Shown piece by piece: positions 1-6,047 of a stretch of 9,082 bases of DNA. The notes under the pieces were generated by a model, which saw only the letters and a list, made by a program, of their open reading frames with translations, was not told the origin of the DNA and did no database searches. Both the position numbers and the translations under genes were made by a program. Within the stretch, counting starts at the first letter, position 1; every line of letters starts with the position of its first letter. Source of the stretch: Candidatus Uhrbacteria bacterium RIFCSPHIGHO2_02_FULL_57_19 (GTDB lineage Bacteria; Patescibacteriota; Patescibacteriia; 2-12-FULL-57-11); NCBI GenBank assembly GCA_001791115.1, contig MGDZ01000047.1, positions 1 to 9,082 on the forward strand, written 5' to 3'.

Positions 1-1026
1 CGGATTCTTCTCAAACTCCTCGGAGTTGAGCCAAACGATTTTGGGCTGGACTCCATGGAACCAGGCGGCGTGCTTGATGGACTCGAGCACCGAGATATAC
101 ACGTCGGAAAGTACGAAGTCGCCGGTGGAAAAATATTTTCCGATCACCCCGACGGTTACCGTCTTTCCCGCGGTCTTGATCGTCTTGACCAGCCGCGTCC
201 AATCCCGGAGATCCTTACGCCGGGCGCGCATATCGAACTTGCGGAGGATGCGGTTGGACAAGCCCTCCCTTTCAAAATTCAAAGGAACCTCGTAAACCGT
301 ATCACAGTCCGGCGCGGAGATGACGTCGCGCTCATCCACACTGCAGGCCACGGATATTTTCCGCTTGCGCGGCGCATCAATCTCTTTCTCACTCCGCCCG
401 ATAATGATGTCCGGCTGAATGCCCGCGGAGTTTAATGTTTGCGACGCGTACTGGGTTGGTTTAGTTTTCATTTCGCCGATTTTGCTCGGGATCGGCAGAT
501 ATGAAACGAGAATAAACATGACATCTCGCGGATTCCGGTAGTGCATCATGCGGGCCGCCTCCAGAAAGAGAATGTTTTGGTACTCACCCACCGTGCCTCC
601 GACCTCGATCAAGGTAATATCCGCCTTGGCCAGTTTCGCGGCCCGATGGATGCGCCGGATCACCTCTTCCGGAACATGCGGCACCACCTCCACGCACTTG
701 CCGCCGTATTCCAAATTCCGTTCGCGTTCGATGACCGTCTGGTACACGCGGCCGGTGGTCATGTAATTGACCGAGGTGATGCTGATGTCCAAAAAACGCT
801 CGTAGGTGCCGATATCCTGGTCGGTCTCGTCCCCGTCGTCGGTGACGAAAACCTCGCCGTGTTCCACGGGATTCATGGTGCCGGCATCCACGTTGATATA
901 GGGGTCGATTTTAAGCGCAGTCACGCGAAACCCGCGGCTCTGGAGAATCTTGCCGATGGAAGCCGAGGCCGTGCCCTTACCCACCCCGCTCATCACGCCG
1001 CCGACGATGAAAATGAATTTCGACAT
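1..1026 (-). CDS. pyrG: CTP synthase, N-terminal part (3' end cut by window edge)
   Basis: Cytosolic CTP synthase makes CTP from UTP, ATP and glutamine, the last step of de novo pyrimidine nucleotide synthesis. The window holds the first 342 residues; the family is usually about 535-550 long. From ATG at 1026 the protein shows the P-loop SGVGKG (13-18), DPYINVDAGTMNP (41-53), EHGEVFVTDDG (55-65), the TDQDIGTYERF Mg/nucleotide motif (68-78), EVGGTVGEYQN (141-151) and the CTP/UTP-binding KTKPTQ (187-192). The synthetase domain is complete and the glutaminase domain has just begun (VGVIGKYF, 292-299). The glutaminase Cys-His-Glu triad lies outside the window. The sequence is of the variant type I associate with Patescibacteria (recalled, not checked). 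The start follows the ATPase stop by 31 bases and has no convincing ribosome binding site. A promoter lies directly upstream. No frameshift is seen. Confidence 0.97.
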   Translation of the reverse strand, partial: MSKFIFIVGGVMSGVGKGTASASIGKILQSRGFRVTALKIDPYINVDAGTMNPVEHGEVFVTDDGDETDQDIGTYERFLDISITSVNYMTTGRVYQTVIERERNLEYGGKCVEVVPHVPEEVIRRIHRAAKLAKADITLIEVGGTVGEYQNILFLEAARMMHYRNPRDVMFILVSYLPIPSKIGEMKTKPTQYASQTLNSAGIQPDIIIGRSEKEIDAPRKRKISVACSVDERDVISAPDCDTVYEVPLNFEREGLSNRILRKFDMRARRKDLRDWTRLVKTIKTAGKTVTVGVIGKYFSTGDFVLSDVYISVLESIKHAAWFHGVQPKIVWLNSEEFEKNP

Positions 1027-1036
1027 AGACACCCTA

Positions 1037-1066
1037 AGTATACCAAACGACAATGACTCATCCCAA
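1037..1066 (-). promoter_or_regulatory. Putative sigma70-type promoter of pyrG, near-leaderless
   Basis: On the minus strand, TTGGGA (1066-1061) is followed after 18 bp by TATACT (1042-1037). The -10 is preceded by TGG, making an extended -10 (TGnTATACT). Only 10 bases separate the -10 hexamer from the pyrG ATG, so transcription would start about 0-4 bases before the start codon. The -35 box lies inside the last codons of the ATPase gene. The hexamer matches are seen directly; promoter activity is inferred. Read-through from the upstream operon is also possible. Confidence 0.5.
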
Positions 1067-3607
1067 CGAACTCGCGTTCCGGAACCGACCCATGCCCTTC
1101 ACATAGACGCGCTTGACGATCTCGGTAGCGATAAAACTGGCGACAATCAATCCAAGAATGATGCCCAAAGCGGAAATTGACGGCTTTACAAAATGGAAGG
1201 CGGACATTCCGAAACCGGAAATGGGAATAATGACGGCTAGCGCGGCGGCCACGAAGGCAAAAAGAACGAGTACGCCGGATGGCCGACTGGCGCGAAACAC
1301 CGGCAACATGGTTCGCAAGACAAAAATGATGGCAATCTCTTCAGTAACACTCTCGATGAACCATAGGGTCTGCAGGGTGGCCTCGGGCGCGTTTCTAAAT
1401 ATTCCAAAGAAAGTCAGATCGAAAATCGCCGAAACCGATCCAAGGAACATCGAGGATAAGGCCAGATCGCGAACATTCAACCGCTTGGGGCCGCGGAGCT
1501 CTCCGGGATCAACATTATCCGCCGCCACCGCGATAAGCGGAAGATCGGTCAAGAGATTCACCAGCAAAATTTGGACCGGCAGCATCGGCAAAAAAGGCAA
1601 AAACAATGAGACAGCGGCGATCGAGTAGAAATTCCCCACGCTTCCGGCCATGGTGTAACGCATGTATTTGGCCACATTGGCCACAATGATTCGTCCCTCG
1701 CGGATGCCGTCAACGATCACCGAAAGACTCTTGTCGAGGAGAATGACGTCAGCGGCCTCCTTGGCAATATCCGCCGCCGAATCCACGGCCAAGGCGACAT
1801 TGGCCAACTTAAGCGCCGGCGCGTCATTCAAACCCTCTCCCAGAAAGCCCACGGCCTGTTTCTTTTGAATCGCCTCGATGATTCGGTACTTCTGCTCTGG
1901 CGTGACGCGAGCCATCACGTCATGCTCTTCCACAGCACGCTCAAATTCATCGGGCGGCAATTTTTCAAGCTCGGCGCCGGTAATGACATCGGCCGCGGTG
2001 TTAATGATGCCAATCTCCGCGGCCACGGCGCCAGCCACTTCCTTTGAGTCGCCAGTAAGAATCTTTACGCGCACCTTGAGTTGCTCCGCGACACGTATCG
2101 CCTCTTTTGCCGATGGTTTCAGCGGATCAATAAATCCAATCAGTCCCTGAAAATCCAAATTCCTTTCATCTGATTCCTCCAATTTTGTCATCCCTTCCGC
2201 GGAACGCACGGCAATAGCCAGCGCCCGCATTCCGGCGCGCCCAAGCAACTCAAACTCGGCCAGGATGTGTTTCCGCGCCGCTTCGGTAAGCGGTTTTCCG
2301 GAATCGCTTGCCGAAAGTCCCAGAACGACCTCTGGCGCGCCTTTGACAATGAGCGTTGGACGATCATCAACTTCGGCGATAAGCGAACCCCGCCGCCGCC
2401 CATGATCAAACGGCAGCTCATGCAACACTTTGGAAGTTGGAAGTTGGATCTTGGATGTTGGAAGTTTCTGCCAGATGGCTCGGTCAAACGGATTGACTGG
2501 TTCTTTCCCCTTCTCGGATATCTCCACAGTAAAAAATGCCCAACGAAGGCAGGCCTCGGCGTCGCGGGCAATGATTTGATTGACCGCCATTCGATTCTGG
2601 GTGATGGTTCCGGTTTTGTCAGTGCACAGCACTTCGATATGTCCCAAATCCTCAATCGAGGATAGGCGTTTTACCACCACATGTTTCCTCGCCAGATGCA
2701 ATGCTCCGCGGGAAAAGGTAATGGTCATCACCGCCGGCAGCGCCTCGGGCACAACTGAAATGGCCAGAGCCAGGGCAAAGAGAAGAAGCTCCGCGGGGTT
2801 GGCCTCTCGCCCCTCGATGAGCAGATTGGCCACGAACACCACGGCCAGCGTGATCAGCACCAGTTTGAGAATAAAACGCGAAAAAGACGCCAGATTTTCC
2901 TCAAAAGAGCTCCGGCGTCGGGCTTCGCCGGTAAGATGGGCGATCGATCCGAATTCCGTCTCGCCTCCGGTGGCAATGACATCTCCGCACACCGAACCTG
3001 AAACCACGGTGGTTCCGGAAAAGATGATGTTCTCCGTTTTCTGCGGACCGTCGGGAGGCGACGTCATCGCGCCGGTGTTCTTCCCTGTCGGCTCTGACTC
3101 ACCCGTCAGCACCGACTCATCAACCTGCAACCCTTCCTCGGTAATCACCCGCATGTCCGCGGGAGCCATGTCCCCCGGCTCGAGAAGAACGACGTCTCCG
3201 GGTACGATCTCCACGCGATTGATCCAAGCCGTCTTCCCGTCCCGTCGCACTCGCGCCCGCGACGTCAAAAAAGACCGAAGACGGCGCACCGCCGCCTCGG
3301 ATCTGTACTCCTGGACGAACCCCAATCCGGTGTTGATCAGGAGAATGACGGCGATAATCGCCGAGTCCGCGAATTCCCGGAGAATGAGCGAGATGCCGGC
3401 GGCGGCCAGCAGAAGCCAAGTGAGCGGCGTCCAGAACTGGCGAAACAGCACCTCATAAAATTTCACCTCGCGGCCGCGGACCTCGTTTTTTCCGTAACGG
3501 ACCAGCCGCGCCGCGGATTCCGTGGACGACAAACCCTCCGGAGAGCTCATCAACTCTCGCAGAGTTTCTTCTACGGACTTCCCCGCGTAGATTTGGTAAC
3601 TTTTCAT
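1058..3607 (-). CDS. MgtA-like P-type cation-transporting ATPase
   Basis: Integral membrane pump of 849 residues that couples ATP hydrolysis to cation movement. N-terminal cation-ATPase domain at about 1-70; TM1-2 about 62-98; actuator domain with LTGES (167-171); TM3-4 about 244-300 with VPEALP (286-291); phosphorylation site CTDKTGT with Asp330; KGAPE (422-426) in the nucleotide domain; DPLKPS (494-499); ILTGD (516-520); hinge GEGLNDAPAL (590-599); TM5-10 from about 650 to 830. TM5-6 (LFLPFLPMLP, NLLTD, DNVD) resembles the P3B MgtA group most, which suggests Mg2+ or a similar cation, but VPEALP and NLLTD also recall P2/P3A pumps, so the ion is uncertain. Odd points: the usual GDGxND is GEGxND, and LPTSK is repeated at 382-394 from a 7-bp DNA repeat. 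The ATG overlaps the ribH stop by 4 bp (ATGA), with a G-rich stretch just upstream. At 849 residues it is slightly shorter than E. coli MgtA, with a compact nucleotide domain. Confidence 0.93.
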   Translation of the reverse strand: MKSYQIYAGKSVEETLRELMSSPEGLSSTESAARLVRYGKNEVRGREVKFYEVLFRQFWTPLTWLLLAAAGISLILREFADSAIIAVILLINTGLGFVQEYRSEAAVRRLRSFLTSRARVRRDGKTAWINRVEIVPGDVVLLEPGDMAPADMRVITEEGLQVDESVLTGESEPTGKNTGAMTSPPDGPQKTENIIFSGTTVVSGSVCGDVIATGGETEFGSIAHLTGEARRRSSFEENLASFSRFILKLVLITLAVVFVANLLIEGREANPAELLLFALALAISVVPEALPAVMTITFSRGALHLARKHVVVKRLSSIEDLGHIEVLCTDKTGTITQNRMAVNQIIARDAEACLRWAFFTVEISEKGKEPVNPFDRAIWQKLPTSKIQLPTSKVLHELPFDHGRRRGSLIAEVDDRPTLIVKGAPEVVLGLSASDSGKPLTEAARKHILAEFELLGRAGMRALAIAVRSAEGMTKLEESDERNLDFQGLIGFIDPLKPSAKEAIRVAEQLKVRVKILTGDSKEVAGAVAAEIGIINTAADVITGAELEKLPPDEFERAVEEHDVMARVTPEQKYRIIEAIQKKQAVGFLGEGLNDAPALKLANVALAVDSAADIAKEAADVILLDKSLSVIVDGIREGRIIVANVAKYMRYTMAGSVGNFYSIAAVSLFLPFLPMLPVQILLVNLLTDLPLIAVAADNVDPGELRGPKRLNVRDLALSSMFLGSVSAIFDLTFFGIFRNAPEATLQTLWFIESVTEEIAIIFVLRTMLPVFRASRPSGVLVLFAFVAAALAVIIPISGFGMSAFHFVKPSISALGIILGLIVASFIATEIVKRVYVKGMGRFRNASSLG
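2430..2464 (-). repeat. Five tandem 7-bp units inside the ATPase gene
   Basis: On the plus strand this is TTGGAAG, TTGGAAG, TTGGATC, TTGGATG, TTGGAAG, five uninterrupted 7-mers sharing TTGGA. On the coding strand three units make 21 bases, so the protein has a 7-residue period: LPTSKIQ then LPTSKVL. It lies in the nucleotide-binding domain between FDRAIWQ and HELPFDHGRRR, where homologous pumps tolerate length change. The repeat is seen directly; that it is an insertion is inferred. Confidence 0.85.
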
Positions 3608-4071
3608 GTCCCCCGTATTTCTCTCACTTTTGCCGCCATCTCCAGCGCTGCGGCCGCGGCCTCCCGGCCCCGGTTCATTTCGCCCGAACCGGATCGCTCC
3701 CGCGCCTGAGTAGAATTTTCCGCAGTGATAACGCCGAAGGAAATCGGCAGCCCGTGACGCACCGCGACATCAGTAAGTCCGCGGCTGCACGATGACGAAA
3801 TATAATGGAAATGCGGCGTCGCCCCCTTGATCACCGCGCCCAAGCAGACGACGGCGTCCAACCCTCCGCGCCGGGCGAGCGTCTCGGCGGCAATAGGAAT
3901 CTCGAACGAGCCGGGCACTTCGACAATCTCGATGTCAAAAATTCCGGCATCACGCAGAACCTCAAGCGCGCCGTCGAGCAGCCCCTTCGTAATCTCCTCA
4001 TTGAACCGCGCGCGGACGACCGCGATCCGCATCCCGCGGCCATCAAGTTTAAGATAGGTGTTGTGGTCCAT
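3604..4071 (-). CDS. ribH: 6,7-dimethyl-8-ribityllumazine synthase
   Basis: Condenses 5-amino-6-ribitylaminouracil with 3,4-dihydroxy-2-butanone 4-phosphate to give lumazine, the penultimate step to riboflavin. Members form pentamers or 60-mer capsids in the cytosol. From ATG at 4071 the protein has 155 residues, the usual length. It shows ARFNEEI (21-27), VPGSFEIP (52-59), CLGAVIKGATPHFHY (76-90) with the expected catalytic His87, SFGVITAENSTQA (111-123) and NRGREAAAAALEMA (133-146). An in-frame TTG 60 bases upstream (4131) would add a tail that only shadows ribE, so I reject it. Met14 (4032) is a weaker alternative start. The gene overlaps the end of ribE by 23 bp and its stop overlaps the ATPase start by 4 bp, so translation of the three is probably coupled. 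All recognisable active-site blocks are present. Confidence 0.95.
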   Translation of the reverse strand: MDHNTYLKLDGRGMRIAVVRARFNEEITKGLLDGALEVLRDAGIFDIEIVEVPGSFEIPIAAETLARRGGLDAVVCLGAVIKGATPHFHYISSSCSRGLTDVAVRHGLPISFGVITAENSTQARERSGSGEMNRGREAAAAALEMAAKVREIRGT

Positions 4072-4690
4072 GCGATTCAAGATAGCGGCGCACTGTTTCC
4101 ACGATGGTTTGCGTTTCCGGATCAATTTCAAGATTCACTTCGTCGCCGACTTTTTTGATGCCGAACGTGGTAATCCGCAATGTTTCGGGAATAAAGTGCG
4201 CGGTGAACCAGCTTGCCCCGCCGGGAGGCGGGGTGTTTCCAACGTCCACGACCGTGAGTGAGCACCCGTCGAGCGCGATGAAACCCTTGGGCAGGATGTA
4301 CTGCATCCAGTCAGACTCGCAGACGAATGTCATCACGCAGTTCCCCTCCGGCCGCTCGATTTTTGAAATCCGCGCCCGTCCCGCGACATGTCCCGACACG
4401 CGGTGCCCCCCAATCTCATCCCCGACCTTCGCCGACCGCTCAATGTTCACTTCCGAACCGGCCTGAAAATTCCCCAGCGTCGTCCGTTCCAGCGTCTCGC
4501 CCATGATCTCGAAGCGCACGCGGCTGCCATCAATTTCCACCGCGGTAAGACACACGCCGGCGATGGCCACGCTCGCCCCGCGCCCGAGCCCCGTGGCGAG
4601 ATCCCCCAGGTCAACGACAATCGCCCGGGAATCTTCCCCGGGAGTCACCTCCACGACCGGTCTCCTTCCTTGGACAATTCCCGAAAACAT
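4049..4690 (-). CDS. ribE: Riboflavin synthase, alpha type
   Basis: Dismutates two molecules of 6,7-dimethyl-8-ribityllumazine into riboflavin and its pyrimidine precursor, acting as a cytosolic homotrimer. The 213 residues show the two lumazine-binding barrels: MFSGIVQG (1-8), GVCLTAV (45-51) with the usual Cys, and LERTTLG (67-73) in the first; GGHRVSGHV (94-102), DGCSLTV (141-147) and IPETLRITTFG (167-177) in the second. It is slightly long for the family because of a loop of about nine residues (NTPPPGGAS, 152-160) encoded by a hairpin repeat. The ATG is 5 bp after the riboflavin kinase stop, and the C-terminal codons overlap ribH. The symbol follows Bacillus use; E. coli calls this enzyme RibC. 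Confidence 0.96.
   Translation of the reverse strand: MFSGIVQGRRPVVEVTPGEDSRAIVVDLGDLATGLGRGASVAIAGVCLTAVEIDGSRVRFEIMGETLERTTLGNFQAGSEVNIERSAKVGDEIGGHRVSGHVAGRARISKIERPEGNCVMTFVCESDWMQYILPKGFIALDGCSLTVVDVGNTPPPGGASWFTAHFIPETLRITTFGIKKVGDEVNLEIDPETQTIVETVRRYLESHGPQHLS
4216..4233 (-). repeat. GC-rich 7-bp-stem inverted repeat inside ribE
   Basis: Perfect inverted repeat CCCCGCC / GGCGGGG with a 4-base loop (GGGA on plus, TCCC on minus). It encodes TPPPGGA in a loop of the second barrel, right after the conserved DGCSLTVVDV strand. Its compactness and position suggest an inserted element rather than ancestral coding sequence; that is inference. Confidence 0.7.
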
Positions 4691-4695
4691 ACGAT

Positions 4696-5055
4696 TTAAC
4701 CCTCCAGTTCCTGGTTTGCCCTCTCCACATCTTTGGCAATCTGGGCGATCAGTGCCTCCCGTCCGGGGAACGACTGCAGACCGCGCACTTTATTGTAGAG
4801 AGCCACCGTAAGCTCCCGACCATAAAGATCACCCACCGGCTCGAAAAGATGGACCTCAACGGAGGGAAGTCCGCTTCCCAGGCGCCACATTCCAATCACC
4901 GCCGCGCCGCGCAGCACCTTCCCGTCCGCGAACGCCCGCGCCGCGAACACCCCGGGTTCCGGATGCGGATCGCTCCGGTATTCAAGGTTCGCCGTCGGAT
5001 ACCCGAGCCGCAACCCCTCTCCTTTTCCTCTCACCACTGTTCCACGGATGACCAT
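4696..5055 (-). CDS. Stand-alone riboflavin kinase (flavokinase domain)
   Basis: Phosphorylates riboflavin to FMN using ATP. The 119 residues match only the C-terminal flavokinase domain of bacterial RibF: GTVVRGKGEGLRLGYPTANL (5-24) with the nucleotide/Mg-binding PTAN (20-23), GVFAARA (35-41), VIGMW (53-57), VEVHLFEP (66-73) with the expected catalytic Glu67, DLYGREL (76-82) and a C-terminal helix (REALIAQIAKDVERA). The N-terminal FMN adenylyltransferase half, present in the usual ~310-residue bifunctional RibF, is absent, and 6 bp upstream lies the stop of a Nudix gene, so it was not simply missed. It is not the CTP-dependent archaeal type. The position directly before ribE and ribH puts it in a riboflavin-to-FMN operon. 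Weak AGG-like ribosome binding site before ATG. Confidence 0.92.
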   Translation of the reverse strand: MVIRGTVVRGKGEGLRLGYPTANLEYRSDPHPEPGVFAARAFADGKVLRGAAVIGMWRLGSGLPSVEVHLFEPVGDLYGRELTVALYNKVRGLQSFPGREALIAQIAKDVERANQELEG

Positions 5056-5061
5056 ATCGGC

Positions 5062-5502
5062 CTACCGGTACTGCTTAAAGTGTTTGGCGAATTTTCTGAG
5101 TGCGAGTTCAAACGCCGAGTGCAGCGGGGTGGGCAGCGCGTCCAGACGGAACCAGTGGATCTCATCCATGAATTCCGGTTCGTTCATCCTAACGTCCTCG
5201 CGGTTGACTCTGACGATGAATGGAACCGCGAGCCAGTGGGTTCGGACCCCGTCATGCTCCCGGACGATCCCGTACGCGGGCAACTGGGCATCGATCGTCC
5301 CTTCGCACCCGTACTCCTCGCGGACTTCACGGAGCACACCCTCCTCCGGCAGTTCCCCGAAGTGGAGCTGCCCGCCGCCACAGTCCCACTTCCCGTGCTC
5401 GTCCCTGCACTTCACGCTCCGCTTGTGCAGCACGAAATTTCCCGCGCCGTCGTGGCAGTAGAAGGGCGTCGAGATGCCGGTGTAGTCAATGCCGGGTTTC
5501 AT
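5062..5502 (-). CDS. Nudix hydrolase (first gene of the flavin operon)
   Basis: Small cytosolic Nudix hydrolase, 146 residues. It has a canonical Nudix box at 44-66: G-QLHFG-E, seven residues, then REVREEYGC, with the metal-binding REVREE glutamates in place. The preceding strand (FVLHKRS, 23-29) and CRDEHGKWDCGGGQL (32-46) fit a substrate pocket for a nucleoside diphosphate derivative. The family alone does not give the substrate. The gene ends 6 bp before riboflavin kinase, so it is very likely co-transcribed with the flavin genes. Nudix enzymes elsewhere act on dihydroneopterin triphosphate or FAD, which makes a flavin/GTP-linked role possible but unproved. Start at ATG 5502, with AGGA 11 bases upstream, somewhat far for a ribosome binding site. 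Confidence 0.92.
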   Translation of the reverse strand: MKPGIDYTGISTPFYCHDGAGNFVLHKRSVKCRDEHGKWDCGGGQLHFGELPEEGVLREVREEYGCEGTIDAQLPAYGIVREHDGVRTHWLAVPFIVRVNREDVRMNEPEFMDEIHWFRLDALPTPLHSAFELALRKFAKHFKQYR

Positions 5503-5519
5503 ACCGCTGGCATCCTAAT

Positions 5520-5550
5520 AAAAAAATCGGGCGGCGGCTAGTGCCCCCGC
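5520..5550 (-). terminator. Possible rho-independent terminator after the ctpA-Nudix pair
   Basis: On the minus strand, GCGGGGGC (5550-5543) can pair with GCCGCCGC (5538-5531) in 7 of 8 positions around an ACTA loop, followed by CCGA and seven T's (5526-5520). The stop codon TAG of the upstream Nudix gene forms part of the loop and stem. If active it would separate the ctpA transcript from the flavin operon. The one mismatch and the 4-base gap before the T tract weaken the call. No clear promoter follows it. Confidence 0.4.
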
Positions 5551-6047
5551 GTCCTCCGGCGGATGATGGAAATCGCGCGCCGGAGCACCGGCCGCGTGTT
5601 CGCGTAGCTTGACTTCTCCGGCGCCTCGCGGATCGGCACCCACTCGATCCCGCGGATGAGCTCCTTCTTCTGCGGACGCCCTCGCGCGCCCTGCGGCGCC
5701 TGCATCAGGAAGTAGGTGATGAATTTGTTCACGAGCGCTCCCGGATGCTCGAACCGGTCGTGGAACCAGATGGACGTCGTTCCCAGCTGTTCCTGCACGC
5801 GCAGTCCGCTGATGCCCATCTCCTCCTCGGTTTCGCGGAGCGCGGCCGCCTCCAGCGCCTCCCCCCGCGCGCGCCGCACGTGCCCTTTGGCGAATGTCCA
5901 TTTGTGGAACGGATCGAGGATGAACGCGACAAGCGGTCCGCGCGACGAATTCTTCCAGACGATTCCGCCCGCGGCAATCTCAACCCTCGCCCTCCCCTTT
6001 TCCTCCCCCTTTCCTCCGCCTTTCTTCCACCTTTCTTCCCTACTCAA
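5538..6047 (-). CDS. Nudix hydrolase with modified Nudix box, start uncertain
   Basis: Small Nudix hydrolase. With the TTG at 6047 as start it has 169 residues; its AAGGIVW strand (25-31) and FAKGHV (53-58) resemble bacterial diadenosine-polyphosphate or nucleotide hydrolases of the 'KGH' type, but the substrate is unknown. The Nudix box (55-79) keeps ALREtEEEmGI, but has seven instead of five residues between its first Gly and Glu (GHVRRARGE). No in-frame ATG, GTG or TTG exists between the core domain and 6047. An ATG at 6143 would overlap ctpA by 104 bp and code for a low-complexity Arg/Ser/Pro tail that shadows ctpA, so I prefer TTG 6047, which overlaps the ctpA stop by 8 bp. No ribosome binding site is evident for either. 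The first ~20 residues are encoded by an 11-bp tandem repeat. Confidence 0.85.
   Translation of the reverse strand: MSREERWKKGGGKGEEKGRARVEIAAGGIVWKNSSRGPLVAFILDPFHKWTFAKGHVRRARGEALEAAALRETEEEMGISGLRVQEQLGTTSIWFHDRFEHPGALVNKFITYFLMQAPQGARGRPQKKELIRGIEWVPIREAPEKSSYANTRPVLRRAISIIRRRTRGH
5985..6039 (-). repeat. Five tandem 11-bp purine-rich units at the start of a Nudix gene
   Basis: On the minus strand five consecutive 11-mers: GGAAGAAAGGT, GGAAGAAAGGC, GGAGGAAAGGG, GGAGGAAAAGG, GGAGGGCGAGG. The array begins directly after the ctpA stop codon (6042-6040) and encodes the basic, Gly/Lys/Glu-rich N-terminus of the Nudix protein. The units drift progressively along the array. Several contain GGAGG, which looks like a ribosome binding site, but no in-frame start codon follows closely. 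Confidence 0.8.

Noticed and set aside
3670..3692. Inverted repeat CCGGTTC / GAACCGG with 9-base spacer in ribH
   Set aside because: It codes for conserved RibH residues (around SGEMNRG), so it is most likely chance within constrained sequence, not an inserted element.
4072..4131. Upstream TTG extension of ribH adding 20 residues
   Set aside because: It overlaps ribE out of frame, would exceed the family length, and the ATG at 4071 gives the usual 155 residues.
5512..5517. TAGGAT as a leaderless -10 box for the flavin operon
   Set aside because: Only 4 of 6 matches and no -35-like hexamer at 16-18 bp upstream; too weak to call.
5503..5537. FMN riboswitch before the flavin operon
   Set aside because: The gap of 35 bases is too short for an RFN element (over 100 bases) and none of its conserved blocks is visible nearby.
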